DNA from: Cafeteria roenbergensis
Lineage: Eukaryota; Sar; Bigyra; Bicosoecida; Cafeteriaceae
Direction of reading: 5' to 3'
DNA: 64,000 nt
Assembly: GCA_008330645.1 (NCBI GenBank)
Contig: VLTN01000003.1
Location: 992,001 to 1,056,000 of the forward strand
Under the pieces are notes generated by a model. The model did not search any database, was not told the origin of the DNA, and saw only the letters and a program-made list of their open reading frames with translations. The position numbers and the translations under genes were made by a program. Below are positions 40,072-50,657 of the stretch, in pieces; within the stretch, counting starts at the first letter, position 1, and every line of letters starts with the position of its first letter.

Positions 40072-40508
40072 GCAGCCGCTGCAGCGCGGCGCTGCCTTGC
40101 TCCCGGCCCGCGAATCACCGCCGCCCGACGGTCTCTCCTCCCGGCCATGATCACGCCAAGCTCAGGCCGTCGCGCCATCGGTTCGGTTCCGCTGCGGCCG
40201 CGGGGGCCACGCCTCTGTCCCCCCCTTCCCGCCTCCTGCCCTGAGCGCGCTCGGTGAGTGCGCTGCGCAGGTGATCTGCCAGGCTTGTTGGGCGACCCAC
40301 GGCTCATCGTGCCCCGCTTCCTCTGCCCCCTTCCCCCATTCTAACCCGTCATTGCCGGCGTATCTCCCCACGTTTGAGCGCCCAGCTTCACGCAAACACA
40401 CACACACACACACACACGCACGCGCTCACTCGCTCACCCGCCCCTCGCGACGTCGCCACGCCACGCCACCAGCATGACGGCCCCTGGTGAGAGCAGTCCA
40501 GGCGGCGC
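40072..40508. repeat. Convergent intergenic region with (AC)n microsatellite
   Basis: 437 bp between opposing stops. A (AC)n run at about 40395-40417 reads as (GT)n in the sense of the minus-strand gene that ends at 40509, about 90 bp past its stop. The rest is C-rich without coding potential. Confidence 0.6.
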
Positions 40509-43500
40509 TCACACGCGGCCCGACGCGTCCTCCCACGGCCAGGCCACGCTCTCGGTGCCGTCCTCAAGGTCAGGCTGTGCGTCCCAGGCGGAGTCGTCGA
40601 GCCGCTCCCAGGGGCTCTCGTCCTCAGCAGGCTGCGACCGCGCCGCCCGCTCGCTGCCCCAGCCTGCCAGCAAGCCGTCCTCCTCTTCCGCCTCCTCCTC
40701 CATCACGCTCGTCTGGTCCTGGCCAACGCTCATGCCGGACATGACGGCCTCGCGCCCGTACCTCCTGATGGCCGCAGCGACGCGCCCGCCGCCCGGCTTC
40801 TGGGTCTGGCCCTCTGCTGCCGGGCCGGCCTCTCGACCAGCGGGCCGACGCCTTGCCCTGGGCGGCAGCGCGCGCCCTGCGGCCTGCCACTCCGTCGGCA
40901 GCGAAAAGCCGGCCACGATGGGGTGGCCGGGCATGAGCTCGGCCCCGCGCAGGGCCTGTTCCACCATGAGAGCCTCCCTGAGAGAGCTGCAGCGGAGCAC
41001 GACCTCGCCGCCGCAGAGCGCCTGGGGGGGCATGCGATCGCCGTCGGCCAGGCCCACGCGCAAGCCCTGCTCGTGCAGGAGCGCAGCCAGAGCGGCGGCC
41101 ACGGCCGCCGGCCGCATGTCCACGGGCACGCCTGTCACGTGCACGTGACAGGCCTCTGACGCCGGGAGCACGCGGCAAGCGCGCGGTCCCACCTGCACGC
41201 CGAAGAGCCGCAGCGTGTCGCTCGTGGCGACGGCCGCGGCCCGCTCGTCGGCGAACGTCACGAAGGCGTGCACCGGGAAGCGGAGCAACGCGGCCTCGAG
41301 CAGCTCTGCCGAGCGACGCTTGACGGCCCGAGGCAGGCCCGACGTCTTGCGCGAGCCGGCCCCCTTGCCGCCGCCAGCCGGGCGGAAGGCGCCCGGGCGA
41401 ACGGACGCAAGGTCAATGAGCAGGTCCACCTGGGCGGACGCCAGGGCGACCCGGCCCGCAGGCGTGTCTGTCAGTGTCGGGTCGGCAATGAGCGCTGAGC
41501 CGGCCTTGCGGGCGCGGGAGGCGGACACGCCGCCGGCCACGCCCCCGTCCTCCTCCTCCTCGTCTTCGTCCTCGTCGTCGTCGTCGTCGTCGTCGACCTC
41601 CTCCTCCTCCTCCTCCTCCTCGTCTTCCTCGATCTCATCGTCTTCCTCCTCCTCGCTGACGTCCATGGCCCCCTCGTCGGCGCCTGCCGCCGTGCCAGCT
41701 GTCGCGCCACCTCCAGCCGCCTCAAAATCGCGCCCTTCGCCCGCGGCGGCCACCCCCGCAACAGAGGAGTCCCGCGCGTAGCTGGAAACCACGTCGCGGC
41801 GGGACAGACGCCGCTGCTTGTCCCTGCTGCTGCGGCGACGGCGGTGCTTCCTGGATCCACGCATCACTCGGCGAACGTTCCGCCGCCACGTCCGCAGGGC
41901 GTGGGGCAAAGCTGCGGCCCGCGAATCGAGCAGCCTCACGGTGTCGATCTCCCCGCAGCGGCCGAGCGCCGCCTCCACGTCCTCCTGGGTGCAGCCCAGC
42001 GGCAGTCCCGTCAGCATCACCGTCCGCGATTCCGCCTCCGCCGACCACGCCAGCCCGGCCGCAAGCTCCGGGGGCGTTGCGTCCCATGCGCCCGGCGCGC
42101 CCGCGTCCTCCGCTGCCCAGTCCTCAACGCCGGGGAAGGCCGTGCTCGCTGCCGCCGCCCGGTTCCGCCGCACGGTGATGCGGGGCACGACACGGCGCAG
42201 GCGGCGTGAGGCCTGGGCGGGCTGCAGCGGGTGCAGCTGCGCCAGCACCGCGTCCTCGTCCCAGGCGCGAGCGCTCTCGCCGTGAGTGGCGGTAGCCTCT
42301 GCCCAGGGCCCGCTGAGCTCCGTGCCGTCGTCGGACCCGTGAACGGCTTCGTCTGCGTGCTCTTCCCCCTCTGCCTCGGCGTCAGCGGCGGCGGCCTCTT
42401 GGACCGGGTCCGCGCTGGCGCCAAAGCCGAGCTGCGCCATGTAGGCGTCCTGTGTGCCGCTGTCGGAGGGGCCTGCGGCTGCTCCCTGCAGCCAGGCGAT
42501 CGCGTCGTCTTCCTGGCCCTCGTCGATGAGGCGAGCTCGGGACGCGGCGCGCACCTGCACCAGCCTGGCTTCTGCGTCGAGCAGCTCTGCCGTGAGCAGG
42601 GGCAGGCCGGCGGTGACAAGGGGGTCCAGGGGGAGCGCCGCCGCGCCGAGCCAGTGGCGGACCTGGTCGGCCAGCCATGCAATACGGTCCGCGGGCACGG
42701 GGCCCTCCTGCGTCGAGCCGCCTACCAGCGAGCGCCTGAGCTCGCGCAGAGCGCTGTCGTGGAGCAGCTGGAGCAGGGCCCGGGCAGTCACGCGCGCCAC
42801 GGTGTCGGGGCCGCGCGCCGACGTCGACAGGTCCTGCCACAGCGCTGCGTCGCCCGTGGCTGCCTCGAGCAGAGACCGCATAGCCCCAAGGTCCAGGCCT
42901 GCCGGCCCGGCCGCCGCTGTCCCCCGGCCGCCTGTCGCGCCCTCCGGCTCGCTGCCACGCTCCTCCGACGCAGGGGGCGCCGCTGTGCCAGCTACGTCTG
43001 CATCGGCTGCTGGGAGGGCGTCGGTGGCGTCCGCCGCCCCCCCGCCTGCTCGCAGGGCCTGCTGCGCCGCCGCAAGGAGCTCGTCCCACTCGGACGCCGC
43101 CGCGGCCTCAGCGGCCGACGCCCCCTCGGCCAGCGCCTCGGCGGACGGCTCAGCCGCGCCGACCAGGTCGGCGGACGAGGAGCCGAGAGCGCGCGCCCCT
43201 GCGTCCGCCGAGGCGCAAGCCTCCGCCACGAGCTCCAGGGCAGCCAGCGCGGCCGCCTGCTCGGCATCGTGCGCGCCCCCTGCTGCTGCTACCGATACGG
43301 CGGCAGCGTCGCCGGCCGCGCGGCTTGCAAGCGACGCTGCCGCGAGCGCGTCGGCAACCGTGACCGCGTCCTCTGCCTCCGCCACACGCGCAAACAGGCC
43401 CAGAGTCGCCGGCAGGGGCATTCCCGACAGCATCGCCCGGCGAACAGCGTGGACCGCCTGCTCTGAGCGGACGAGCGCGTCGGCGGCGGCGGCAGCCTCC

Positions 43501-46421
43501 CGCTCGGCCAGCACGCCCAGAGCGCTCAGCTCAGCAGCCCGCGCAGCCACTGCCGGCAGGCTGCCGCTTGTGGCGGGCAGGGCGAGGCCCCGTCGCTCTT
43601 CCACCGGCCTCGCCGCGGCCGCCCCGGCGAGGCGCTTGGCAAGCGCGCGAAGACGCGCTGCGGCGCCAGCTGCCTCCTCCGCGTGCGAAGCCTGGCCGCG
43701 TCCCGCACTTCCGGAGTGGTCCGCCACGCCTGGCGTCCCGGGGAAGCGAGGGGGCACCGCCGCCACGTCGGCGAGCAGCGTGGGGATGCGGCCACGCTCC
43801 CTGAGCCGGGCCGCGCGCACAAGGCGGAACCCCTCGACCGGGGAAGCCTTGCAGGCGCGCCAGGCGACGCGGAGGCCGGCCATCTCAATCTCGCGCTGGC
43901 GCTGCGGGCCGCTCAGCGGGAGGGTGGCGCGCAGGGTGGAGAGCGAGGGGTCGGCCTCGGCAGCCGGGGGCGCAGCCGGCGGGCCAGCCGGCGCCTCCTC
44001 GGCGGCGGCGGGAGCCGGCGCGCCGGCGGAGAGCCCTGCCGTCACCAGAGCGGAGTCGGCGTCGGGCGCGAGGCCAACGTGGCCGTCCGCGTCACAGGCC
44101 AGCGCGACTGAGTCGTCGGCTCGCAGCCTAGGAAGCAAGCCCGGGGCGAAGGCGGCGTCCCAGGCCGGGCCGAGCGCGAAGTGTCCCCGGGCAAAGGAGG
44201 AGGGAGCGAGGGAGGGGGCGCGCTGGTCCAGCCAGGCTGCGGCCTCGGCCCCCTCCTGGCCGGCGGACGGCGGTGGCGCGGCCACGGTGTTCCAAAACGT
44301 CGGGACCAGGCGGAGTTTGCGGCGACGAGCGGCGTCGAAGCCTGCCGGGGCACGCCTGCGCTTGCTTGCGCGGGCGGATATGGACAAGGCAGAACGCACC
44401 GGCACCGCGAAGGGGCCGAGGTCCAGTGCGGAGATGGCTGCCTCCGCCAGCGCAGTGGCGCCGGGCCCGTCCGTCTGCGGGTTCAGCACGGCGTCCTGTG
44501 CCTCGGCCACCGCAAGAGCCGCTCGGGCGAGCTGCGGGTCGCCCAGGCACCCCGCTAGGACGAGGGTTGCGGCTGCCCCGTGGGGGCTCATGGCCACTGA
44601 GCTGAGGAGCCGGTCGGCCATGACCTGGCGGTGACGCGCGACTGACTGGGGTCCCGCGCCCCGCAGCAGAGCGCCCACCGCCTCGGGCACGCCGTCCGTC
44701 CCCGCCGCCGCGGCGTCAGAGCCGGCATCGTGGAGCGCGACCACGCTCGGCAGCGGCCCCGGCGCCGCGGAGGAGGGCCCCGCGCCCATGCGGAGAAGCC
44801 GGCCGAGCGACTCCTGGTCGGGGTCGGAGAAGTCCGCAAGCGCCTTGCAGAGCACGTTGGGCAGGCGGCGCATGGACAGCAGAGCCGATAGCACCTCGCT
44901 GGCGGCGCGAACGCGGCAGGCGGCGGCCTCAGCGTCCAGCTCGGTCCTGGTGTGCGGGTCGCGGAAGCAGTCCGCTGGCATGGTGTCGGGCGCCGCTGCG
45001 GCCTGCATGCGAACTGCTCGGGACAGCAGCACGGCCAGGAGCTCTGCCGTGGGGACGTACAGCTGCATGCGGCTCGGGACGGCGCTAGACACGGAGGCCT
45101 CGGCCGGGGCAGGGGCGGGCTCCGCCTCTGCCGGTGCCTCTGCCAGTGCCTCTGCCTTCGTGTCGAGCTCAGCCGCGCCCGCTGCCGCTGTCGCGCCATT
45201 CTCCGCGCCAGCGGCCGGGCCGGCCGGGGCAGCGGCGGCTTGCGCTCTGTGCGCCGCCAGCGCCTGCCGGCGGGCTGCGGGGCTGAGGGCGGCCACGCGC
45301 GTGCCGGAGGCGGCGACGGACCACCGCCGGCTGTCCAGCAGCCACAGCCCCGGCGAGAGCTCGAGGGCGTGCGCGTCGTTGAGCAGGGCGGCCGAGTGCT
45401 CCAGGCCGACGGCGGCGAGGCTAGCCGGGGGCGGGGCGAGGCCGTCCTGGCTGCTTGGGGCGCCGGTGCCGGTGCCGGCGTCGACGTCGGCGTCGGCGTC
45501 GGGCGCGTCCTCTGGGCCGGGCGTCGCGCCGGCGCTGCTGTCCGCTGCCACGCCTCTCGTCGCCGCGTCGACGAGCACCAGCGCCTCTGCCGCGCCCCCA
45601 GCCCGCAGCAGCGACGGCGTCTGCCCGGCTGCCCAGCCTAGCACGCGCGCGGTAGTGTGCCCCGTGCCGTCTGTCAGCGCCTCGCACCAGGCTCTCACCG
45701 GCGAGCCGCGGGAGAGGAGGCCGAGCGAAGTGCGAAGCACTGCAGAGCCGTCGCGCAGAGCCGGGGTGGCCCCGGCAGGCTCGGGCCAGCGGTCACCAGA
45801 GGGGACGGCCTGGGGTTTCGCCCGCCAGATCTCTCGCGGGGGCGGGGCGAGGTGGCGGGCCACGGCGGCAGCCACGCCCGACTCCACGACAACTGCGCGC
45901 GCGAGAAGCGCCCGCTCCGCCGCGACGGGGGGCGGGGCGCCGGGGCGCACCACAGACATGATGTCGCGCCACACCAAGTCCCGCTCGGACGCAGGCAGCA
46001 GCGACGCCAGCGCGCTGCGGAGCAGAGTGCGCTGCTGAGAGCCCAGCACGGACGTGCGCGGGCTACGGAGCGCCGACACGAGCAGCAGAAGCGTCCGCCG
46101 GGCGCTTGTGCTGCACAGCAAGTCCAGGCGGTCCAGCAGAACCTGGAGGGCCTCCTCCTCGCTTGCTGGCAGCGCGGCTGCGCGCGAGGTCAGTGCCACC
46201 CCGGCCCGTGCGAGGTCTCCCCGGGAGTTGGCCGTTGCGAGCGGGACCACGGCCGGCTCGTCTACCAGCGCACTCGTGCCACTGGTCGTGCTGGTGGTAC
46301 TTGCTGCCGCGCCGCAGCGGCGGCTGGGGAAGACGCGCGCAAGGCGGGCCGGCCGGGCGGCAGAAAGTCGCGGCAGAGCAGCCAGCGCCCGGCGGCTGCT
46401 CGCAGCGCGGGCTGCATGCAT
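40509..46421 (-). CDS. Giant putative mitochondrial RNA-binding protein with RRM-like domains
   Basis: 1970 residues in one uninterrupted 5.9-kb exon. The N-terminus (HAARAASSRRALAALPRLSA, rich in Arg/Ala/Ser, no acid) looks like a mitochondrial presequence. About 1400 residues follow that are Ala-rich and mainly helical, with no domain recognised. Near residue 1463 an RRM begins (SRTVMLTGLPLGCTQEDVEA, GEIDTVRLLDSRAA). A highly basic stretch (RRNVRRVMRGSRKHRRRRSS) and an acidic run of about 35 Glu/Asp follow. RRM-like strands resume near 1713 (FPVHAFVTFADERAAAVA), then a second RRM-like unit from about 1757 (CHVHVTGVPVDMRPAAVAAA, CGGEVVLRCSSLREALMVEQ). RNA binding is likely; location and role are inferred. 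Confidence 0.6.
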   Translation of the reverse strand: MHAARAASSRRALAALPRLSAARPARLARVFPSRRCGAAASTTSTTSGTSALVDEPAVVPLATANSRGDLARAGVALTSRAAALPASEEEALQVLLDRLDLLCSTSARRTLLLLVSALRSPRTSVLGSQQRTLLRSALASLLPASERDLVWRDIMSVVRPGAPPPVAAERALLARAVVVESGVAAAVARHLAPPPREIWRAKPQAVPSGDRWPEPAGATPALRDGSAVLRTSLGLLSRGSPVRAWCEALTDGTGHTTARVLGWAAGQTPSLLRAGGAAEALVLVDAATRGVAADSSAGATPGPEDAPDADADVDAGTGTGAPSSQDGLAPPPASLAAVGLEHSAALLNDAHALELSPGLWLLDSRRWSVAASGTRVAALSPAARRQALAAHRAQAAAAPAGPAAGAENGATAAAGAAELDTKAEALAEAPAEAEPAPAPAEASVSSAVPSRMQLYVPTAELLAVLLSRAVRMQAAAAPDTMPADCFRDPHTRTELDAEAAACRVRAASEVLSALLSMRRLPNVLCKALADFSDPDQESLGRLLRMGAGPSSAAPGPLPSVVALHDAGSDAAAAGTDGVPEAVGALLRGAGPQSVARHRQVMADRLLSSVAMSPHGAAATLVLAGCLGDPQLARAALAVAEAQDAVLNPQTDGPGATALAEAAISALDLGPFAVPVRSALSISARASKRRRAPAGFDAARRRKLRLVPTFWNTVAAPPPSAGQEGAEAAAWLDQRAPSLAPSSFARGHFALGPAWDAAFAPGLLPRLRADDSVALACDADGHVGLAPDADSALVTAGLSAGAPAPAAAEEAPAGPPAAPPAAEADPSLSTLRATLPLSGPQRQREIEMAGLRVAWRACKASPVEGFRLVRAARLRERGRIPTLLADVAAVPPRFPGTPGVADHSGSAGRGQASHAEEAAGAAARLRALAKRLAGAAAARPVEERRGLALPATSGSLPAVAARAAELSALGVLAEREAAAAADALVRSEQAVHAVRRAMLSGMPLPATLGLFARVAEAEDAVTVADALAAASLASRAAGDAAAVSVAAAGGAHDAEQAAALAALELVAEACASADAGARALGSSSADLVGAAEPSAEALAEGASAAEAAAASEWDELLAAAQQALRAGGGAADATDALPAADADVAGTAAPPASEERGSEPEGATGGRGTAAAGPAGLDLGAMRSLLEAATGDAALWQDLSTSARGPDTVARVTARALLQLLHDSALRELRRSLVGGSTQEGPVPADRIAWLADQVRHWLGAAALPLDPLVTAGLPLLTAELLDAEARLVQVRAASRARLIDEGQEDDAIAWLQGAAAGPSDSGTQDAYMAQLGFGASADPVQEAAAADAEAEGEEHADEAVHGSDDGTELSGPWAEATATHGESARAWDEDAVLAQLHPLQPAQASRRLRRVVPRITVRRNRAAAASTAFPGVEDWAAEDAGAPGAWDATPPELAAGLAWSAEAESRTVMLTGLPLGCTQEDVEAALGRCGEIDTVRLLDSRAAALPHALRTWRRNVRRVMRGSRKHRRRRSSRDKQRRLSRRDVVSSYARDSSVAGVAAAGEGRDFEAAGGGATAGTAAGADEGAMDVSEEEEDDEIEEDEEEEEEEEVDDDDDDDEDEDEEEEDGGVAGGVSASRARKAGSALIADPTLTDTPAGRVALASAQVDLLIDLASVRPGAFRPAGGGKGAGSRKTSGLPRAVKRRSAELLEAALLRFPVHAFVTFADERAAAVATSDTLRLFGVQVGPRACRVLPASEACHVHVTGVPVDMRPAAVAAALAALLHEQGLRVGLADGDRMPPQALCGGEVVLRCSSLREALMVEQALRGAELMPGHPIVAGFSLPTEWQAAGRALPPRARRRPAGREAGPAAEGQTQKPGGGRVAAAIRRYGREAVMSGMSVGQDQTSVMEEEAEEEDGLLAGWGSERAARSQPAEDESPWERLDDSAWDAQPDLEDGTESVAWPWEDASGRV
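41555..41665. repeat. Coding (GTC/CTC)n trinucleotide tract
   Basis: Trinucleotide-rich stretch that encodes the Glu/Asp run of the giant RRM protein on the minus strand. It probably expanded by slippage in frame. Confidence 0.8.
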
Positions 46422-47216
46422 GGCCGAAGGTGTCGCGAGCTTGGGCGGCGCGCCAGCGCCAGTGCCGGCCGGGAAGCTGTCGTGCGCGGTGAGGAAGCGC
46501 GGCGCGGGAATGCCGAAGCAAGCGCAGGCGCTGCAGGCAGAGCCGCACGCTCCTTACACGGCGAGGCCGGAGTGTCATGACGCGGCAAGCTCGTCGGCAC
46601 GCCCATCCCAGCAGCACAGCACACCCGTTTCTACCCCCCAATTTTCTCCTTGGCTTGTGCCACGCGCCCCCCTTGCCCGGCCTGTGCCTTTTCTCGTGGC
46701 CCACCGGCTGGAAACGTTTTTCCGCTGGCTCAAGACTCGGGAGTTGACCCTCGCCCCGGGTGCACAGCTGCAGACTGCTTGCTGCTGCCTTTAAGTTGCT
46801 GCTGCGTGCCGCTGCCCTTTGCCTTGCAGCCGGGTGTTGGCTGCGCCGTGGCGGACTTTGCACCGCATTCGCGACCCTCGCATGCAACGCGTGTCGAGCA
46901 ACTCTCCCGAGAGGTCGGGTCGTCAGTGAGGCTTCCCGCACACAGGCCGCGGCGCAAGGCTTGGAACCCCCCTCCCTCCCCCCAGCGCACCAACCGTGCT
47001 GGACAGGAAAACGAGCAAGCAACCCTCAAGCGGGAGAAACGTGCTAGGCAGCTGGGCAAATGGTGAAGCAGTCGCTGGGGCACGGGCTGGGGACGGCGGC
47101 GAGCCTCGAAGCCCCCACCCGTCGAGCAGCCCCGAAAGCACGTCGAAGCAGCCAAAGAACGCACATGAATCGCTGCACCTGGTCAAACGCTCCCCTACCC
47201 CAAGACGAAGTGTGGG
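46422..47216. other. Intergenic region between same-strand genes
   Basis: 795 bp between the start of the giant RRM gene and the stop of the acyltransferase gene (both minus). Base composition is more even than in the genes (for example 46620-46830). It should hold the promoter of the giant gene and the acyltransferase 3' UTR. No gene, tRNA or structured RNA recognised. Confidence 0.4.
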
Positions 47217-49163
47217 CTAGGGCGGGTCCCCCATCCACGCCAGGCGCTCGGCTGCGATCTCGCTGGCACGCTTGACGGTTTCGGCGGCAACAGCGTCTGC
47301 CATGGCCCCCATGGTCTCCGCCTCTGACTCGGGCGTGATGGAAGTCAGCCAGATGATGTTGACAGCGCCGTGCGCGACGGGCAGCGCCAAGGCAAGCGCC
47401 GCGCTGTAGCAGTCCACAGCATGGCCCAGCACAGTGTCGACGGCCGGGGCGGCTGCGAGGACTCTCTTTGCCAGCGCGGCGCATGGCCTCTCAACGGCCG
47501 CCTCCAGCCCCACTGCGAGCAGCGCTGAGAGCCCGACGCAGAGGACCATCGCGGCCGCAAGGCCAGCCCCCCGCGCGCCCGGCGACAGCGGCTCCCCCTC
47601 GGAGAGACCCCTGTCCGCGGCCAGCTCGGCGAGCCAGTGGACCTGCGCCGGGTGCGCCCATCCGATTTGGCTCCCAGGCACGCCCCGCATCTGCAGCACG
47701 GGGAGCGGCATCGCAGCTCGAGCCGACACGGCGCCCAGCCCGGCCGCCATGGAGGCCAGCCCGTGCCTCGACGGCACGGGCAGCCGCAGGCTCGAGGCCG
47801 GCATCAAGAAGTGGGCGGCCGGCAGAGCCACCGCAAACACGACGGGGTGCACCAGGTAGAGCCAGTACGAGGCCCGGCCCAGAGCAGAGAAGCCCCGCCA
47901 TGCCATGCAGCGGGTGAACGAGGACGCGGGCGGCGCCGAGGAGCGGGGGGGCGGCACGCCCTGCGGCAGCGGCGGCGGGAGCGGCGGCGGCGGCGAGGCC
48001 GGCCCCGGCCCGTAGGCGCTGCCGATGAGTGGCACGTCGGCCACAGCGGCCACGACGACCCACACCCATGCGAGAGCGGTGAGCGAGCCACCGGGCTGGC
48101 CGAGCACATAGAAACAGCCCTGGAGCCAGCCTCGGCCGGCGCCGGCTGGCATGCCAAACGTGAACTCCCAGATGCAGTTGAGGCCCAGCGAGAGGGCCAC
48201 GAGCGCCCAGCCTACGAGGCGCGAGGCCATCGCGGCGCGCGACGGCCCCCTGAGCCAGACGAGCAGGGCCGGCCGGCGCAGCGCCACCCACGCGGCCAGC
48301 GCGCCCAGCCCGAGAGCGAGCGACCGCGCCGGCGCGGAAACGTAGAAGCTGAACATCAGGTAGCGACCCAGGGCCGTGGCGGACTCGAATTGCGCAAGCC
48401 GCCACCACATCCAGCCGCGCAGGGCCGCGTGGCAGACTGCGAAAACGCCCACTGCCGCCGGCAGCCTGACGCCCTTGCCCAGCGACAGCGTCCGGAACGC
48501 CAGGGGAAACAGCGCCCACCACAAAAACTGGACCGCGATGGACCAGCCATGGATCAGAAAGCCGCCAACCGGGGCGAGGCTGCACATGTGCACGAGGTGC
48601 GTCCACCACGCGCCGAGGTTGGTGCCTTGCCACTCACGCCCCGGGTCCACAGCCTCGGCCAGCTGCTGGTCCACCTCGTTCCTGGTATAGGCCCGCGGCC
48701 AAGTCCGGTTGCCCCAGAAGCATGCGGCCGCAACCGCGAGCACAAACGCCAGCGGCGGCATGATACGCCAGAAGCGGCCCCGCATCGACTCGAAGAAGCC
48801 CCCGTCCTTGCCAAGCAGCAGCGAGCGAGCCGTCAGGTACCCCGTGATGGCCAGGAACACGTCCACGACGACGTAGAAGGACGCGAGCCACCACGCCCCG
48901 GGAGCCGAGAACATCTCGTGTTCACGCATGAGCTGGGACAGCCACCACCTGCCGTGGAACATGGCGATCAGAATGGAAGCCACGGTGCGCAGGCCGTTCA
49001 TGGCCTCGAGCCGCTCAGGCGGCACGCCGTCCGCCGGGCCTGTCCTCGGCGGCGGCCGTCCCCGCGCCGCAGGCGAAGGCTGCAGGCCGTCGGCCGGGGA
49101 CGTTTCCTCTGCAGCGGCGCGCGCTGGGCGCCGCCGCAGGCCAGCCGTCGCCTCTGCATCCAT
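47217..49163 (-). CDS. Acyltransferase-3 (AT3) family integral membrane protein
   Basis: 648 residues, intronless, ATG at 49163 (DAEATAGLRRRP...). After a cytosolic Pro/Arg-rich head, residues 56-70 read MNGLRTVASILIAMFHG, which contains the AT3 signature Arg-x10-His (R59, H70). FYVVVDVFLAITGYLTARSL is the next family block (DVFFxxSGFLL). About ten helices follow (PLAFVLAVAAACFWG, WSIAVQFLWWALFPLAF, VFAVALPAAHFLM and others). AT3 proteins move acyl groups across membranes onto sugars or lipids; NRF-6-like animal members are the closest eukaryotic parallel. Acyl donor and acceptor are unknown. The C-terminus is soluble and charged. Confidence 0.82.
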   Translation of the reverse strand: MDAEATAGLRRRPARAAAEETSPADGLQPSPAARGRPPPRTGPADGVPPERLEAMNGLRTVASILIAMFHGRWWLSQLMREHEMFSAPGAWWLASFYVVVDVFLAITGYLTARSLLLGKDGGFFESMRGRFWRIMPPLAFVLAVAAACFWGNRTWPRAYTRNEVDQQLAEAVDPGREWQGTNLGAWWTHLVHMCSLAPVGGFLIHGWSIAVQFLWWALFPLAFRTLSLGKGVRLPAAVGVFAVCHAALRGWMWWRLAQFESATALGRYLMFSFYVSAPARSLALGLGALAAWVALRRPALLVWLRGPSRAAMASRLVGWALVALSLGLNCIWEFTFGMPAGAGRGWLQGCFYVLGQPGGSLTALAWVWVVVAAVADVPLIGSAYGPGPASPPPPLPPPLPQGVPPPRSSAPPASSFTRCMAWRGFSALGRASYWLYLVHPVVFAVALPAAHFLMPASSLRLPVPSRHGLASMAAGLGAVSARAAMPLPVLQMRGVPGSQIGWAHPAQVHWLAELAADRGLSEGEPLSPGARGAGLAAAMVLCVGLSALLAVGLEAAVERPCAALAKRVLAAAPAVDTVLGHAVDCYSAALALALPVAHGAVNIIWLTSITPESEAETMGAMADAVAAETVKRASEIAAERLAWMGDPP

Positions 49164-49827
49164 GGCTCCCTGGGAGGGGCGGCCAAGACGCTCCCGTGGG
49201 CCGCGTTTGCGCGAGTGCGGCCTGGCGGGCCAGCTGCAGCGCAGGCGCTCGGCCGTCGCGTGAGAGCTGTCTAATCGGCGGGCAGAGTCGACGGACGCCA
49301 CGCACGGCAACCCGCCGGGGCAGCGGCGGCCGCCTGCCCTGAGTCCGCGCTCCCGGCTCGCCCGCTCCAGCAAGCCAGCCGCCACGGCAGCCAGTTGCCG
49401 CGGAAATGCGCTTCCGCAGCGGCGCCAGGCTCCGGGGGGAGGGCCGGCCCGCTCCCGCGCCAGTTGCTGTCGGCCGGCCTCGTGCCGCGCATTTCCGAGG
49501 CAGCGCCAGGGCTGGCGTGTGGCGGCCCTGCGTGGCAGCGGTGCCCAACTGGGCCAGGGCGCCGGCAATCGGCTCGTGGGCTTCGGTCAGGGCTGCCCGG
49601 TCGCGCGCCGCCCGATGGTTTGGGAGCTGGAAGCCGTGCCCGCAAGCACAGCGCCAACGAGAGAGCAAGTGAGAGTGAGAGAGCGTGCTTGCGACAGCGC
49701 GCCACCACCGCCGACGCGCTCGATTCAGCGCAATCGCGGGGCGCGACATCCCGGCGAAAGCCACGCAGCCAAACCAAGCTTCTCGTCACCCGCGGCTGCC
49801 GCTCTGGCGTTGTCGCTGCCACCGCCG
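49164..49827. other. Intergenic region between same-strand genes
   Basis: 664 bp between the acyltransferase start and the stop of the second ZIP gene (both minus). A short GAGAGAGTGAGAG-like patch lies near 49660-49685. No gene recognised; promoter and 3' UTR expected. Confidence 0.4.
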
Positions 49828-50623
49828 CTACACCCACGCGGCAAGCACGCCCATGCCGACGAAGCCCGCGAATGCTGCCGCCAGCGACGCGGCGATGCCC
49901 GAGCGCCCTCGGTCCAGGCCGTGCCTGTCCCCGTGGCTGCCGCTGCGCGCCTGGAGCTCGTGGACGATCATCTCGACCACGCCCACGTGGAGGAACGTCC
50001 CGGACGCAAAGGCGAGCAGGCCGGCTGTGACGGGGGAGTCGCTCAGGCCCAGCTGCGCCACCATGCCGAGCGCCACGCCGGCCGGCGTGACGCATGCGAA
50101 GAATATGGTCAGCGACAGGAGCACGCGCCAGGTCGCCCTGCCGCGCAGCATTGCAGTCACGAGCGCCGACGTCGCCAGGCCCTTGTGCGCGATGATGGCC
50201 ACAAGGATGTCCATCACCTCCCTCGGCCGCTGGGACACTCCCAATGCCGCTCCCGCCACGAACGAGTGGAACGAGAGGCACCCCAGCACCAGCACCGCTA
50301 CCGCCCACTGCGCGTTGTCGCCCACCGACAGCGTGACCCCATGCAGCAGAGCGATGGACGCCCCCCCGCCCCCGTCCTCCGACGCGGCCGCCGGAGCACG
50401 GGGGGAGGTGAGCGGCCGCGACCCGGACCCGCCGCTGGACACGCCCCCCGCAGAGGCTGACGCCATGCCAGCACCCGGCGGGGGCCGATCCGGCGCCGGG
50501 TGCGCAGCGCCAAACACGCCGTCCTCCGCGCCTGCAGCGCTGACGGACGCAACACAGTCCGGCTCGCTCTCGGACTGCGAGCGAGACGCCGCGCCAGCGG
50601 GTCCAGCCCCTTCCCTGGCCGCC

Positions 50624-50657
<34 letters not shown>

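Noticed and set aside
47637-49274. 545-codon plus-strand open frame
   Set aside because: Antisense shadow of the AT3 acyltransferase, Arg/His/Pro-rich with no domain.
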